From positions 429,598,539 through 429,662,538 of the forward strand of contig NC_080671.1 of the NCBI RefSeq assembly GCF_030247195.1: a stretch of 64,000 bases of DNA. The letters run 5' to 3'. Positions within the stretch are counted from its first letter, which is position 1. Each line of letters starts with the position of its first letter. A program made the position numbers and the translations under genes. The notes beneath the pieces were generated by a model, which ran no database searches, was not told the DNA's origin, and saw only the letters and a program-made list of their open reading frames with translations. Below, one piece after another: positions 47,180 to 60,134 of the stretch. The DNA is from Topomyia yanbarensis (lineage: Eukaryota > Arthropoda > Insecta > Diptera > Culicidae).

Positions 47180-48880
47180 GGCGTAGGAACTTTGCGATAG
47201 CATGTATTATCGCGAAGGGCTCGAACGTTTGTACGTTAACATGTCCGGATCGCGTGTGCTAACGTGTATGTAACTTCGCGTGTATAAACTCTAGTTGATG
47301 ACCGTGTATCCTTTCGCATATTCGGGTGTGTTCTTGGATGATCGCGCGCGAACCGTGAATCTAATGCTGAATTTTCTGTGTACGGTTCAGATCCTAGAAG
47401 AAAGTGAGTTCTTCCAAATCACTACACACAAAAAAATAATGAAATTTAAACGACATGTGAATCATTGCGAATGTAAACATACAAAGGCTGAATCAAAACT
47501 TTGATTGAAAATTACGTCAACATCAATGCACTCAATTGGAGCATCAAAAAGCATACAATTTTACACTTTCATTTCATGTAATATTACATGTCATTCATTT
47601 TACAGCAATAAGCGTGTAAAAAATACATTGAAGTGCATTGGTTTTTCGTTTGAAGAAACTGTAACTTTCAATACGCGTGTTGAATTATAATAAAATTCTT
47701 TGAAGAAAGCACGACAAGTCGTGTGGATTTTTGGTGAAACTTAATTTTACATTTATATTCATGCTCAAAATATGTGCATGAAAATAAACTTAAAATTACA
47801 AAATATTTTTTTCTGTGTAGAGTTCCCGGTCATGTCACCATGGAAGGAGTTGTTTCGTGGATATGAGCGTTATTTTTTGATTGGCCCAACTGAATGTATG
47901 GACCTAAGCTGCTAGGACGGAGGGTAAAAATTTCCGGAGGTGACCGATTCATGATCGCGCGAATGTGGGTTTGTATTTGAGACCACGTTTATAACTTCCT
48001 AAGTACTAAAACGTTCATGCTCTTACCGTGGATGATCGCGAAGGGCTTAAGCGTTCGTATGTTAACGTGTTTGTCGCGTGTGGTTGCGCATATGTGGCTT
48101 CGCGTGTTTAAATTCGATTTGTTTTTGTCGCCACTGAACGTGTTGTTTAGTAGACATGAGCGTAATTTTTTGTTTAGTCCACCTGAACGCATCGGACCTA
48201 TGGTACTAGGGCCGAGGGTAGGGACTTCCGGACGTAAATGATCCACAATCGCGCGAATACGGGCGTTTATAGGTTTACTCGCGTTTGTGAATTTACAAGT
48301 GATAAAACGTTCACTTAGTCACCGAAGTGTTATCCTGTTTGCGAAATCGCGGACATAGGTGTGCGTGGATGATCGCGAAGGACCCGAGCGTTTATATGTT
48401 AACGATCTTGTTGAGTGTGCTAGCGTGCAAGTAACTTCGCGTGTATACATTATTTTAACCGTGTGGTCATTCGCATATTCTTGAATGATCGCACGCGGAC
48501 TATGAATCTGCTGCTAATTTTTTATAGTGTATGGTTTAGATGGTAGAACAGAGTGAGTTCTTTCATATCACTAGAGTTCCCGGTCATGTCGCCATGGAAC
48601 GTGTTGTCTAGTGAATATGAGCGTAATTTTTTTGATTGGTCCAACTGAAGGCATGATTAGGTTTCTAGGACCAAGGATAGAGACTTCCGGACCGATTCAT
48701 GATCGTCCGAGGGGTGGGTTGATGGTTCAGACCAAATATGTAAATTTATAATTACTAAAACGTGCACTTGACTACCCAGGTGTTTTAATGTTGCATGTTC
48801 GCCTTTGTTACCAGGTTTGTGTTATCGCGAAGGACACGATCCATTGTACGCATATAAGCGAATATGCAATTAATTGTGTT
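47180..48880 (+). repeat. CG-rich irregular satellite, block 3
   Basis: Continues from the right arm of the inverted repeat, with the same words (GATCGCG, GTTAACGTGTTTG, GTAACTTCGCGTGTATA, GAGTTCCCGGTCATGTC). The motif GAGTTCCCGGTCATGTC occurs at about 47820 and 48574. It contains the 393-bp MITE. Confidence 0.75.
47425..47817. mobile_element. 393-bp TA-flanked MITE (Tc1/mariner-like)
   Basis: TA at 47423-47424 and 47818-47819 flank inverted ends CACACAAAAAAATA and CACAGAAAAAAATA. The matching sequence at 30.6 kb reads TCACTAGAG, with a single TA, giving a precise empty site. TA duplication and short AT-rich ends fit a Tc1/mariner-mobilised MITE. No transposase is inside; the ORFs at 47295-47504 and 47505-47690 cross its ends or are composition artefacts. 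Confidence 0.88.
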
Positions 48881-48899
48881 GGTGAGTGTTAGCATGATT

Positions 48900-51800
48900 T
48901 AAATTTAAGAAATAGCAATAAAAAGAATCATAACATGCCGAATAAAGAAAAGATATTGATTAGAAGTGCATAAATTGACCGATACCATTTTGGTATACAT
49001 GAGTAATGGAAAAGCAAACTAATAGAAGTACAACAAAAATGTTAAAGATTTTACAAAATTTGAATTTCTTGAATTTTTATATTATAATTCAAAAAACTAA
49101 AAAATTGAACATGTTTAAAAAATTTATGTGCAAAAATTCTACAAACGTTCCTTAACAAATTCATAACAGATGCTTTAAAAATTCAAAAGATCATGGAAAA
49201 CTATTATAAAATTTTAGAAAATCTAAATATTTCACAAATTTTTTTAAAATTATAAGAATTTTTAAAAATAATCAAATTTCAGGAATGTTACGAATATTAA
49301 AAATTTAAAGAAATAAAAGAATTTTTAAAACGCAAAAAAACCAAAAAAAAATTAAAAAGTTTGAATTTTTGTAAAAAACTGTGTTAAATATTTAAAAAAA
49401 ATTAAAATTGCTAGAAATTTACAATTTTTCGAAAAAAAATTAAAATATTTTCAAATTTAGTGAAATATACAAATTTCAAAAATTTAATTTTTTTTTGAAT
49501 TTTGAAAGTCAAAAGATACTTATCTAAAAATTTTCAAAAATTTTAATTTTTTTTCTAAATTTTAATGTTTAAAAAATCGTAAAATTTCTAAAAACTTATT
49601 ATTTATTTGAAAATTTTGTAAAGTTTAGAAACTAAAAAATCCAAAATTTAAAAAATTTGTGAATTTTAGATATTTAAAAAATTTATCCAAACATTTAAAT
49701 ATTTTAAAATTCCTAAAAAAATTTTTATTTTAAGAGGCTTCAATGTTTTAAAAAAATTTAAGATATTAAGGTTTTATCAAAATTTTAAAAATTTTGAGGA
49801 AGAAAATAAAATTTTTAACTTTAAAATGAATAAATTTTTTACGCCTATACATATTTTAAAAATTTAAAAAATATATTTCGACGAAACTTCAAATTTTTAA
49901 AATTTGGAACATTTTAGAAATTTTGTGAAGCTCTTGAAAAATTTAAAATTTAAAAGAAATTAAGATATAAAATTGTTTTACATATTTAATAATTCTAAAT
50001 ATTTCGAATAAACACTTTTAGGAGTTTTAAAAAATTGAATTATTTTAAAATTTTAGATTTTTTTAGAATTTGAAAATTTTATTTCTCTGAATATTTTAAA
50101 ATATTAAAAAAATTAAAGCATTCAGAAAATTTTAAATTTCGTTAAGTTAAAAGTTCAGTTTTAATAAACTTGAAAATCTGAAATGATTTCAAAATTTGGA
50201 GCAACTCAAAAATTTGAAAATATCAAGATTTTCAATTTCTTTTTTGATATTTCGGAGGTTTTGAAAGGAGAAAACAAACTGAGTTTAAGCATTTTAAAAA
50301 TTTAAAATTCGAAAGAACTAAAAATTCTAAAAATTTACAATTTTTGCATCATTTAAGATTCAGAAAAATTATTAAATTTCCAAGCCTTAAAAATTCAGTC
50401 TTAAATATTCAAAAAAATTCGTGAATTTTAAATGTCATGATTCTAAAACTCAAAACATTTGAAATATTTTAAAAAATTGTAAAAAAATTAAAAAAAAAAT
50501 TAGCATGCAAAAAAATCTACAAATCAGCTTCAAAACATTCAAAACACATTTTAAAAATTTTTAAAATTCAAATGAATATAAATTTTTTTTTTAATTTTAG
50601 AAAGTATAACATTCTAATTTTTTTTTTTGAAAATTTCAAGAATAAAAAAAATAATTTCAGAAATGTCACAAATATTAAAAATTTGAAGAATCAAAGTAAT
50701 TTAATTTTTAAGAAGCTTAAAATTTGTAAAACTAAAAAAATTAAAAATTTCAAAACAAATTGTAAAATTTAAAAAAAATAAATTTAAAAATTTCTAAAAA
50801 TTTTTTTGACTTTTTAAGTTCTTTAATATTTAAAAAATTGTAAACATTTTAAAATAAAGCTTAAATGCTTAAAATTCTAAAATTTTCAAAAAAAATTTCG
50901 AATTTAAATTATAGTAAAAAAAAGTTTGAATGTATATGATCTGAAACATATCAAAAATTCTAAAACATTCAAATATTTTAAAACTTTAAAAAGATTTGAA
51001 AATTTAAGAAGCTTAAAGGTTTTAAACAATTTTAGGATATTTAAGTTCTTTCGAAATTTTAAAAATGCTGAAAAAAAATTCTAATAAATTTAAAAAAAAA
51101 TTAAATTTTAAATGTTTAAAAAAAATTATTCAACAAAAATTAAAAAATTTAAGCTTTTAATTTTTTTTGTAAAGTTCTTCAAAATTTTAAATTTTGAGCA
51201 AATTTAATATATTAATTTCTTGGACATTTTTAATAATTTAAAATATTTTTAATTTTAACATTTTTAGGAGTTTAAAAAAACGGCATGATTTTTAGAAATT
51301 GTTTTAAGTTTCTAATTATTTTTAAATGCTAAATAATTTTAAAAAATTTAAAGGTCAAGAAAATTTTAAATTTTGTGAATATTAAAAACCGAAAAATCTC
51401 AAATTTTTAAAAACCGAAGAATCCCAAACTTAGAATATATCAAATATTCGAAATTTTTTAGGATTCTTAAATTTTTCAATATCTCAAATGTTTTGAAAAT
51501 TTAGAAAAAGTAGTTTTAGGTATTTTAAAAATTTTATAATTTTTTTTTTAATTTTCGTGAATTTTATAAAATTTTAACGATCAAAAAAAATTAATTTTTA
51601 GAATTTTAGTTTTATAAAATTTACGAAGATTTAAAAAAAAATATAAAATTTTCAATAATTTTAAAAATGCTAAAAATTTTAACAATTTTTTGAATCGTAA
51701 TTTAAATAAAATTTAAATTTAAATAAAAATTTGAAACCCTTAAAGGCGCAAATTCTTTGTTTTAAAATTTTGTGAAAATTGTTTCCTAGCTCCAATACGT

Positions 51801-52303
51801 TACTGCGATAATTTTGAGATGATCTTCGCAATGTTGTTTTAGAACAACATTGCGCACTTAGAGGTTACAAAAGTATTTTTTTATGTTCACAAAAAGTCTA
51901 AAAAATTTTAATTTTGCGAATTAAAAAATATATGGAATTTTCAACATTTTAAAATTTCTGAAATTTTAAAACTTTTACCATTTTAAAACGTTAAATTTTA
52001 AAAATTTTGGAAAAGGAAATAAAAATTTTAAAATAAATTTTGTGCGCTTTCATCTATTTTAAATATTTAAAAAAAATATATTTCAAAGAAATTTTTTGAA
52101 ATTTTGTGAAGCTCTTAAAAATTTTAAATTTAAAAAAAAATGAGATATAAAATTTCAAATATTTAAAAAAATTTAAATTCTGAAAACTTTAAGAATTTAA
52201 GATAATTAAAATTTAAAAAAAATATTAAAATATTAGTTTAGAAAATTTCAAATTTACAAAGCCTTGAGAAATTTTAAAAATTAAAAAAAAATTAAATTAA
52301 TGA
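48900..52303. other. Very AT-rich low-complexity DNA
   Basis: About 3.4 kb of short A and T runs (AAATTT, TTTAAAA words), like the flanks of the satellite at 1.1-2.5 kb but without a clear period. No gene. The only non-AT island, about 51787-51872, holds the hairpin listed separately. Confidence 0.8.
51827..51854. repeat. 12-bp-arm hairpin in an island within AT-rich DNA
   Basis: CGCAATGTTGTT (51827-51838) and its complement (51843-51854) flank the loop TTAG. It lies in the only mixed-composition patch of a 3.4-kb AT-rich region. Confidence 0.85.
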
Positions 52304-52305
52304 TA

Positions 52306-53221
52306 CCGTAAACCGGGGTGACATTGATCACTTTTCGAAGTAATCATTGCATATTTTTAGACGCAACACATTTTTTTCCAGTTTAATATTTTTAAACCAT
52401 GTACTGATGGAAGGAGAACAAGATTGGATGATTTTACCTAAAATTGTCCGCTTACAGATATTTTTCCAAAAATGATTTCAAGTTGATGTCCGTTTTCGTA
52501 TTCCTGGGGTGACTTTGATAACCTGCATGTTCACCCACATTAAGTTATTGATGTCAATGTTTTTCATTCAAATGTTTGTTTAAACTAATTCTGGAAAGAT
52601 ACTCATTGTTAAAAAAAAGGTTAATTGGTATTATCCAAAGTATTCAATGTACTGTAAAATTCGAGTAACCAAAATTCGTATAATTTGTGTCCAACTAGAA
52701 TAAAAGATTCTGAAAACCTTTAAAACTGCTAAAATTGTTTTATTTCAGTGCTTTATCAATGTACAAAATGTTTCATCTATTTTAACACGTGGGAATATTG
52801 AACAATAAAAAAAAGTTGCGAGTTTAAGCTTAAAAAAATTTGAAATAATTGCCAACTAGTTTCACAAAAAAATGTAATTAAAATAAACAAACTCTTAAAA
52901 GTAAATTTGGTACTTCCCACTCAAGAGGAAAATAAAATCTCGCTTGTAATTTATTGCTCTTGCTCAAATCTGAGATTTATTTGTTTTATAAAAAATAGAC
53001 ACTTTATGAAGCTTCGTAAAAATAAGGTAAAGTCAAATTTCGGTTTTTTGTAGTTTTTGTACCCAAAAACCGAACAAAATACTCAAAAAGTATAACAAAC
53101 CAATATTTCATAAGTTTAGAGTAAAAATCATTTCAAATTAAAATGATTCGGAAGACTATTCTGGTTTAATAAGCGATCTACGAAAATTTTTTCGAGTGAT
53201 CAAAGTCACCCCGGTTTACGG
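52306..53221. mobile_element. 916-bp non-autonomous element with CCGTAAACCGGGGTGAC ends
   Basis: Both ends begin CCGTAAACCGGGGTGAC read inward, and the match extends to about 30 bp (left ACATTGATCAC, right ACTTTGATCAC). TA on both sides (52304-52305 and 53222-53223) is a likely target duplication. The words GGGGTGACTTTGATA recur internally near 52507. The interior is AT-rich with no frame long enough for a transposase, so it would need one in trans. The TA target suggests, but does not prove, the Tc1/mariner superfamily. Confidence 0.85.
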
Positions 53222-53223
53222 TA

Positions 53224-56200
53224 TGTAAAAAACGTTGCCAGCGCCATTTGCGCTCAATTATACAGTTAGTATTATGTGATTCAAACAGAAGTACCTTTCG
53301 TTTGCCCCGAGCCAAGATATTGAAATTCCAAAAAGAGAACCATTTAAGACGAAAAAGTGCAAATAACATTTCAACAATAATACGTGGCTTGAAAAAAAAA
53401 ATCCGCTCTAAAACAATCGGAACATTTTCTGAAGATTACTTTAGTTTTTAATCAATATCGCAAAAATAATACGAATAAACCCGTTTTTGAAACAAACAAT
53501 CTAAACCTTGATTTTATTTATTTTTTGTAATATGAGGATAAAGCTCACATTTCTTCCGTAGATTTCTTTAAAATTAGTTGTTCTACAACTTCACCGAAGG
53601 TACAATGACTCTATCTAGAATGATTGAAAAGATTGGGCGAACCCGTAAGCAGAGTCACTTATACGCCTTCCATGGGTGGGAATAAAGTATTACTTTTCAA
53701 CAATAACATCCGGTCACATAGTGAAAATTTTCAAATAGTGAAAAAAGTTGGTATGAAAAATTTTCATATAAACTTGAACCCGTCTGATTGTTTAGTAGGA
53801 AAATGCGTCACACTAATAGTGGTTCGTATTTTAAGATATGCTAAATAAAGAAAAAAAACTTGCCAGTATCGTGCATCACTATACAACAATGAACCGGACC
53901 GAAATAAGAAGCTATAAACTGTTATTGAAATTCCAAACCAATTTTTCTCGCCCATCTCGACAGCAGAAGCTTTCGTTCGTTAAAAAACAGTAACCCGAGT
54001 AAACAGGTGCAACCAACAAACTTCACCGTTTTCACTGTTTCCGTCAACGGAATCCTAGAAAGTTTTTGAACATCCTTTCCGCTCGGGACACAGTAGGATC
54101 TTTGTCTGCTTATATGCACAATCGAAATGCCAGAAAAAAATACCGGCCAGCACAAGAAAAGAAAGGGATTCAATCTCTGCACATTTTTCCTTGGGTTTTC
54201 CACTTCAACAACTCGAGCCAAGTGGTGGTTTGATGAGGGCGGAAATTTCTTCTTCTGCTGGACACCGCCAACAACAACAAAAACAACAACAAAAGGCAAA
54301 CAATCGAAAACAAACAACTTGCCACGCAAACTTTCCACCCACTGTCGATTTTGCAAACTATAAATTTTTGCCGGATCGATAAATGGCTCGGTGCAGCTGC
54401 CGGCTACATTTTGCCTTCCATCGGCTTTCTCGGAGAACCACTTACGCGGCTGGATGCTGCTGCTACTGCTACTCCGGCTGTTGTTTGTGATGTTTATTGC
54501 CTTTGACGGCATTTATGTCCATCCCTGGATTTACTAAGCGATACCCTCGCTCTCCAATGTTTCTCCGGTTGCCCCGGAACCACCTTACAATGGAGATCAG
54601 CCGCCGCCGCCGCCGCTTCTGGCCGATAGGTAGGAGTCGGTCGGGGTAGCGTCGTCGTCGTCGTTTGCTGCCGGGTATTTATATTTATGGGTTTGGTTTG
54701 GATTCTTTTATTATGGTCCCCGGTCGGATGGGGCAAACTTTTATCCGAAGAAGGGGCTGGTTGTCTATTTTCTCGTTTAACGCTTGGGCGGTGTTTTCTG
54801 AGTGCAGGTGATAGAGGGCGGTGAGCAGAGTGATGTGAGTGGCAGAAAGTGTCCGGGAGTTTTTGCGCGTTTTTTTGGTGTTTCGGAGTTCATTTGTAAC
54901 ATATGACGCGGTTTACGATATTCAAGCAAGTCGAATAAATTAGAACAAGCCCAAACGGTAGCGCACAGCTATATCCTGTTGAGTGAGGTTTGAAAAAAAA
55001 AAATCGATGCTAAATCTGTTAACGTTTATCATCATCATTTCACAGGTCTTCAAAATAGCAACATTTCCACCGGCAGAAACTATCATCTGAACGACTAACG
55101 CCACACCCTAAATTACTGTTCACACGGCATACCAACCACCTCCAACAATAATAAACCCGGGCCCCGGGCAAAGCAGCTCAAATCAAATTATACCGATAGC
55201 ATCTGGCGCAAAGTACGCCGGACTCGTTGTCGCTGGTATCGGACCCCCCAAGACTGAGCCAATTTCCGGGTCGGAAAGCAGCCCGGAGAAACCCCAATAA
55301 ACTCTCGGCCCGGAATCATTCAGTTCACAGCCATCCCCGCTCGCCACCCACTTTTGGAGACAATTGAGTACGAAATGCCACAAAATAAAGGATTTGTGTG
55401 ATTCGCTTTCGACTCCGGGCCTGAAGGGTTGTAAAATCCCTCCCGCGCTTCGCTATAAGAGTAGATAGCGTCGTTCTGTCGAATAAACGACAACAAGGCA
55501 AAAAAATCTACCTTAATTCACCTAACTGTGTGAATAGGACCTTTCTTAATCCACTCGAAAGAATTAGGTTCCACGAAAAGCTCCTTTATGGTGGAGTGTA
55601 TTTAAAGAGGAATGAAGTTGAGGTTTCGGAATTTTAAAGAAGTTAAGTTTTGAAAATTGGAGGTGAGATTAGCCGAAAATCAGGCTCAATCAATCCTTCC
55701 AAACCACTGAACAGATCCGTACGAATCACATCGCTTTTCACGCCCGGAGAATGCTTCTCTACCAAACTACCCCAAAAATTGCCAACGAAGACAACGAAAC
55801 GAAACGGACCCAATGCGATAAGTTCCAATTTTAGTTTCAATATAAAGCCATTGTTTTTATTCGGGTTCTGGTGGCGCGCTGGTGGCCGCCGCCGCCACTG
55901 TCGGCCGTTGTAGTTATCGGTGATTTTTGCGCTGGTGGTTGGTTTCACCTGAAGAGAGGAAAAAAGTCTCCAGCTTTGCACGGTCGACGAACGTACGCCA
56001 AGAGGATAAAGGGTTTTTTCCTCTCTCCCTGGGGGGGTGACGAAGCAAGCGACAAAAGCGACTCTTCTACTTCATTGTGTGTGTGTTTGTGTAGTTTGTT
56101 TTGTTTTTTTGCGGCCCCTTTTGGACCAATAGAAGATGTCTTTATTCGGTCATCCCGTGATAACGAAGAACCCTTGAGGGGTATCTGAGCTGGCAAACCA

Positions 56201-56860
56201 AGGAACACAATATGGATTTGGGTGGCGGTGAAGGTAACGGCGATGGTGCAATTTATCCAGTCCAATTGTAACAAACGGGTGAGAAAGACGTCCACAATGA
56301 GCTGACACAGAGCATCGGGAACTGTTGGTCGGATGCAAGGATTCGGAAAATCGGCTTTCGGGTGGGGTTTAAAGTGGTTGGTGGTACCTAGTACGAATCT
56401 GGAGAATTTTTTTAAACTGAAATATTGCCGTCACTGACGGCTCCAGGGAGCAGCGCCAGGGGACTGATATTACATCTCAATTGATTTCACGCTTCACAAT
56501 CCATCTTCTAGCTACTAGGCGCAGTCGTTACAATGGTGTTTCAAACAACGATAATAAAAACAATTTACTGATTTTGATAGTATACTAGATGATTTTTAGA
56601 AGCTCATGCGCTCAGCGCTTTCTTGATTTGCCGTCTGTCTACCCCGAAAAAAAATGGTTCCCGAAATCGTGAATAAAATGCCATAAATTCTGGAACAATC
56701 ACGTTCTTACGTTTCGACAACAGAACCACGAAGAAAAACTAGTAAAGCCTGCATAGCGCTTTTATTAGAAGAGATGTTTGTTTTTGTTTCGTGAACATCA
56801 GTCACGGGATTCGCCATGTCAGTACCAAATTAATTTTCTGTACGTGAACTAGTTCACAAC
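53224..56860. other. No recognisable gene
   Basis: Ordinary DNA with CAACAA and CCGCCG short tracts (about 54268-54296 and 54600-54616). The longest frame is 196 codons on the minus strand (53922-54512), with no domain I recognise and overlapping frames on the plus strand. An exon could hide here, but nothing in the sequence shows it. Confidence 0.45.
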
Positions 56861-59800
56861 TTTTTTGCCTTTCTCATATAAAGAAAGGCTATGCAATCAC
56901 TGTAAAAATCGACTTTTTAACCGAGGCCCGGAGGGCCGAGTGTCATACACCATTCGATTCAGTTCGTCGAGATCGGCAAATGTCTGTGTGTGTATGTATG
57001 TGTGTGTGTGTGTATGTGTGTGTGTCATTTAAACTCACACAATTTTCTCAGAGATGGCTGAACCGATTTTCGCAAGCTTAGTTTCATCTGAAAGGTATAA
57101 CGCTCCCATAAGCTGCTATTGAATTTTTAGTTGATCCGACTTCCGGTTCCGGAGTTACGGGTTGAAGAGTGCGGTCACACAGCAAATTCCCATATAAACT
57201 GGTACCATCATGATGTCCAAATGATGTAAAACATATTAAAATTGATGTAACATTACTCTAGTTTGCGGGTCTGGATCACTAATGATCAATCAAAGAAGCT
57301 TTGACCACATTGGCCACCTATGACAGTTCATGACGCCCCCGGGGAACCCGCCAAGTTCCTAAGCTTATATCACACCCATTCCCCAACGAATTCTCTACCG
57401 ATTTTTACAAACTTGATTTCAAATGAAAGATACAGTAATACCATTGACTGCTGCTGAATTTCATTTGGTTCTGACTCTTGCTTCCGGAGTTACAGGGGTG
57501 TTAGTAAGGATACACTGGAATTTCCCATATAAATCGGTACAATCGTAATACCTCAGAGGCTAAAAACTATTGAAATGGTCACCAAATTACTTCTAATCGC
57601 AGATCTAGATCACTGATTGCCAATCAAACATTCTTTGAATATATTGTCCACTATCGACGATTCCGGAAGTCTGGAATTCCGGGCATATTCCACAAATAAA
57701 GTCACATCGGTTCTTCGGTGATGACTGAACCGATTTTCTCAAACCAAGTCTCAAATGGAAGGCAAAATATGCAGTTGAGTATTACGTCGCCGCCCCTTCT
57801 CCCCCCGCCTTACCCTTACACCTCCCTCCTTCATCACTCCCCTCCCCTTGGACCACCGTCACGCCCGCATTTCCTTCATCCTCCCCGTATACCAAAATAA
57901 GATGAAGGATTTCTGACGCATCCTCCACTCCCACTCTACTAACCCCCCATTCCCTCCACTTTTAAACCCATTCCACCAACATTTCAAAATATAATCACAT
58001 GAAGATAACATTGAACTCATGCTGATTAAGCTAATTAAATACTATTCTTTTGCCTTTCTCATATAGAAAGGTTACGCAATTGCTCCAAAAACCGACTTTC
58101 TAACCGAGCCCCGGAGGGCCGAGTCTCATATAACATTCGACTCAGTTCGCCGAGATCGCAAAATATCTGTGTGTATGTATGTGTGTATGTGCGGATTTGT
58201 TAACAGAATGTCCACATCGGTTTTTTGGAGATGGCTGAACCGATTTTTACAAACTAAGATTCAAATGAAAGGTATACTATTCCCATAGGTAGTTGATTTG
58301 TCCACATCGGTTTCTCGGAATTCTCTGAACCGATTTTGACAAACTTAATTTTAAATGGAAGGTCCATCAGCTGCTGTTGAATTTTGTGTGGATCCGAATT
58401 CTGGTTCCTGAATTACAGGGTAATACGTACGATCACGCAGCAAATCTCGATTCTAACGAATTCTGCGATGAATGTAAAAAGGTGAAATTTTTGCCTTTCT
58501 CAATAGAAAGGTATTGCAATTGCTCTGAAAACCGACTTTTTAACGGAGGCCCGGAGGGCCGAGTGACATATACCATTCGATTCAGTTCGTCGAGTTCGGC
58601 AAATATCTGTGTGTGTATGTATGTGTGTATGTATGTATGTGTATGTATGTGCGTATGTGTGTGTATGCTACCAAAAATGTCACTCATTTTTCTCAGAGAT
58701 GGCTGAACCGATTTTGACAAACTTAGTCTCAAATGAAAGGTGCAACGTTCCCATAGGCTGCTATTGAATTTCTAATGGATCTAATTCTTCCGGTTCCGGA
58801 ATTACAGGGTGATGAGTACGAACACGCAGAAAATGTCGATTTTAATAAATTCTGCAATTTTTTTCGAAAATATGACCACAACTGCTTCGATTTGTAGTAT
58901 TAGGTCACTAACATCCATTCAAAGTCTATTTGGCCACATTGGCCACCATCATCGGTTCCGGAAGCCCCGGCGGAAGTATCTAAATTCAGAATAACAGTCA
59001 CATCGGTTTCTCGGAGATGACTAGACCGATTCGACTAAACTTGGCCTCAAATGAAAAGTATTGCGTCCCCGTAAATGGCTATTTAATTTCATCCCGATCC
59101 GACTTCCGGTTCCGGAGTTACAGGTTGTGGCGTGCGATCACATAGCAAATTGTGATTCAAACCGATACTCCAATGAAAGCAAAAAAGGTAAAAATTTCGC
59201 TAAAATGTCTCTCAAACAACTTAAATTTGCTGTTCTAGGTCACCGACGGCCAACCAAACTTTCGTTGACTACATTGACCACCATAAACGGTTCCGGAAGT
59301 GCCCGGGAAAAGCGGCCATCTTTCAAAATTTACGAACTCACATCAGTTTCCTGGAAATGGTTGGGCCGATTTTCACAAACTTAGTCCCAAATGATAGCTA
59401 TAATATCCCCATAGATGTCTATAAAATTTCGTACGGATCGCTTATATGGGGCCGGAAATATAGACTAAATCGTCCGGTCACATATGGAATTCCCATATAA
59501 GCCGGAGCTCAAATTTTTTTTTCAAAGGGGGGACCCCATGAAATTTCAGAAATCGAATTCGTATTTTTGATGCCAAACACCTTTAAAATGCATGAAATGT
59601 CGAGATTTTATGTTATTCCGAAAATATTTTTTTTGTAAAAATCGACTTTTTGGGACTTTGCCGATTTCGCACCTTTTTTCAGTTCAATATTACCGTGGCT
59701 GTTTTTTTCTTCTTCAAAATTTTAGAACTCGAATAATGATTTATTTTCCTGTATATAGTTGTCATGTGATGTACAATAATAAAATGTAATATATGCATTT

Positions 59801-59900
59801 AAAAGCTTTTAATGAATATAAACAACGCACACATTCTCGTGATTCATGATTGAGAAAGGCACAATTGCACCGCTAGGTGGATTAAAATAGGTTTTTATAT
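56861..59900 (+). repeat. Mosquito dispersed repeat, plus-orientation array
   Basis: Units begin TTTTGCCTTTCTCATATA, followed by AAAGGCTATGCAAT and GGCCCGGAGGGCCGAGTG, at about 56861, 58049 and 58488. Each has a (TG)n/(TGTA)n tract soon after, then TGGCTGAACCGATTTTC and AAATGAAAGGTA blocks that recur internally. The 3' terminus GCACCGCTAGGTGGATTAAA is at about 59868-59887. A C-rich patch lies at about 57788-57960. The array has no coding capacity. The same family is inverted at 34.77-37.32 kb. Confidence 0.82.
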
Positions 59901-60134
59901 ATTATTTTCTATTTGATTATATTGTTTTGTTTGCATTACATTTCTAATTTAGTATATTGGGTGTTCAGCCACAAGTGGTGACTTTTCATCCCTATTGTTT
60001 ACATGATTCGGTTAATTATTATTAAGTTATAATATGCTTTCTCAGTTAAGTATTTTTTTCAGTAGGATGTTTTAAACCTAGGTACTTGTCTTCTGAATAA
60101 GGAGCTAAACAAATCTTATAAACTAACTTATAAA

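Larger units (their letters stand above)
46001..47960 (-). repeat. Long inverted repeat, right arm
   Basis: Reverse complement of 30.48-32.03 kb, with the same landmarks in mirrored order. It is about 400 bp longer than the left arm because of a MITE at 47425-47817. The tract GCATTATATCA is repeated in tandem at about 46313-46358. The peptide frame at 46157-46290 resembles the one on the opposite strand at about 31800-31930 (shared IADIRL and IHWCDI). That follows from DNA similarity and does not establish a gene. Confidence 0.88.

Noticed and set aside
48900..52303. Replication origin or scaffold attachment region
   Set aside because: AT-richness alone is not evidence, and no defined motif was found.
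53922..54512. 196-codon minus-strand gene
   Set aside because: Overlapping open frames on the other strand, no recognisable domain, and no evidence beyond length.
56941..57025. Promoter or regulatory meaning of the TG/TGTA microsatellites
   Set aside because: They recur at the same place in each unit of the dispersed repeat, so they are part of the repeat.
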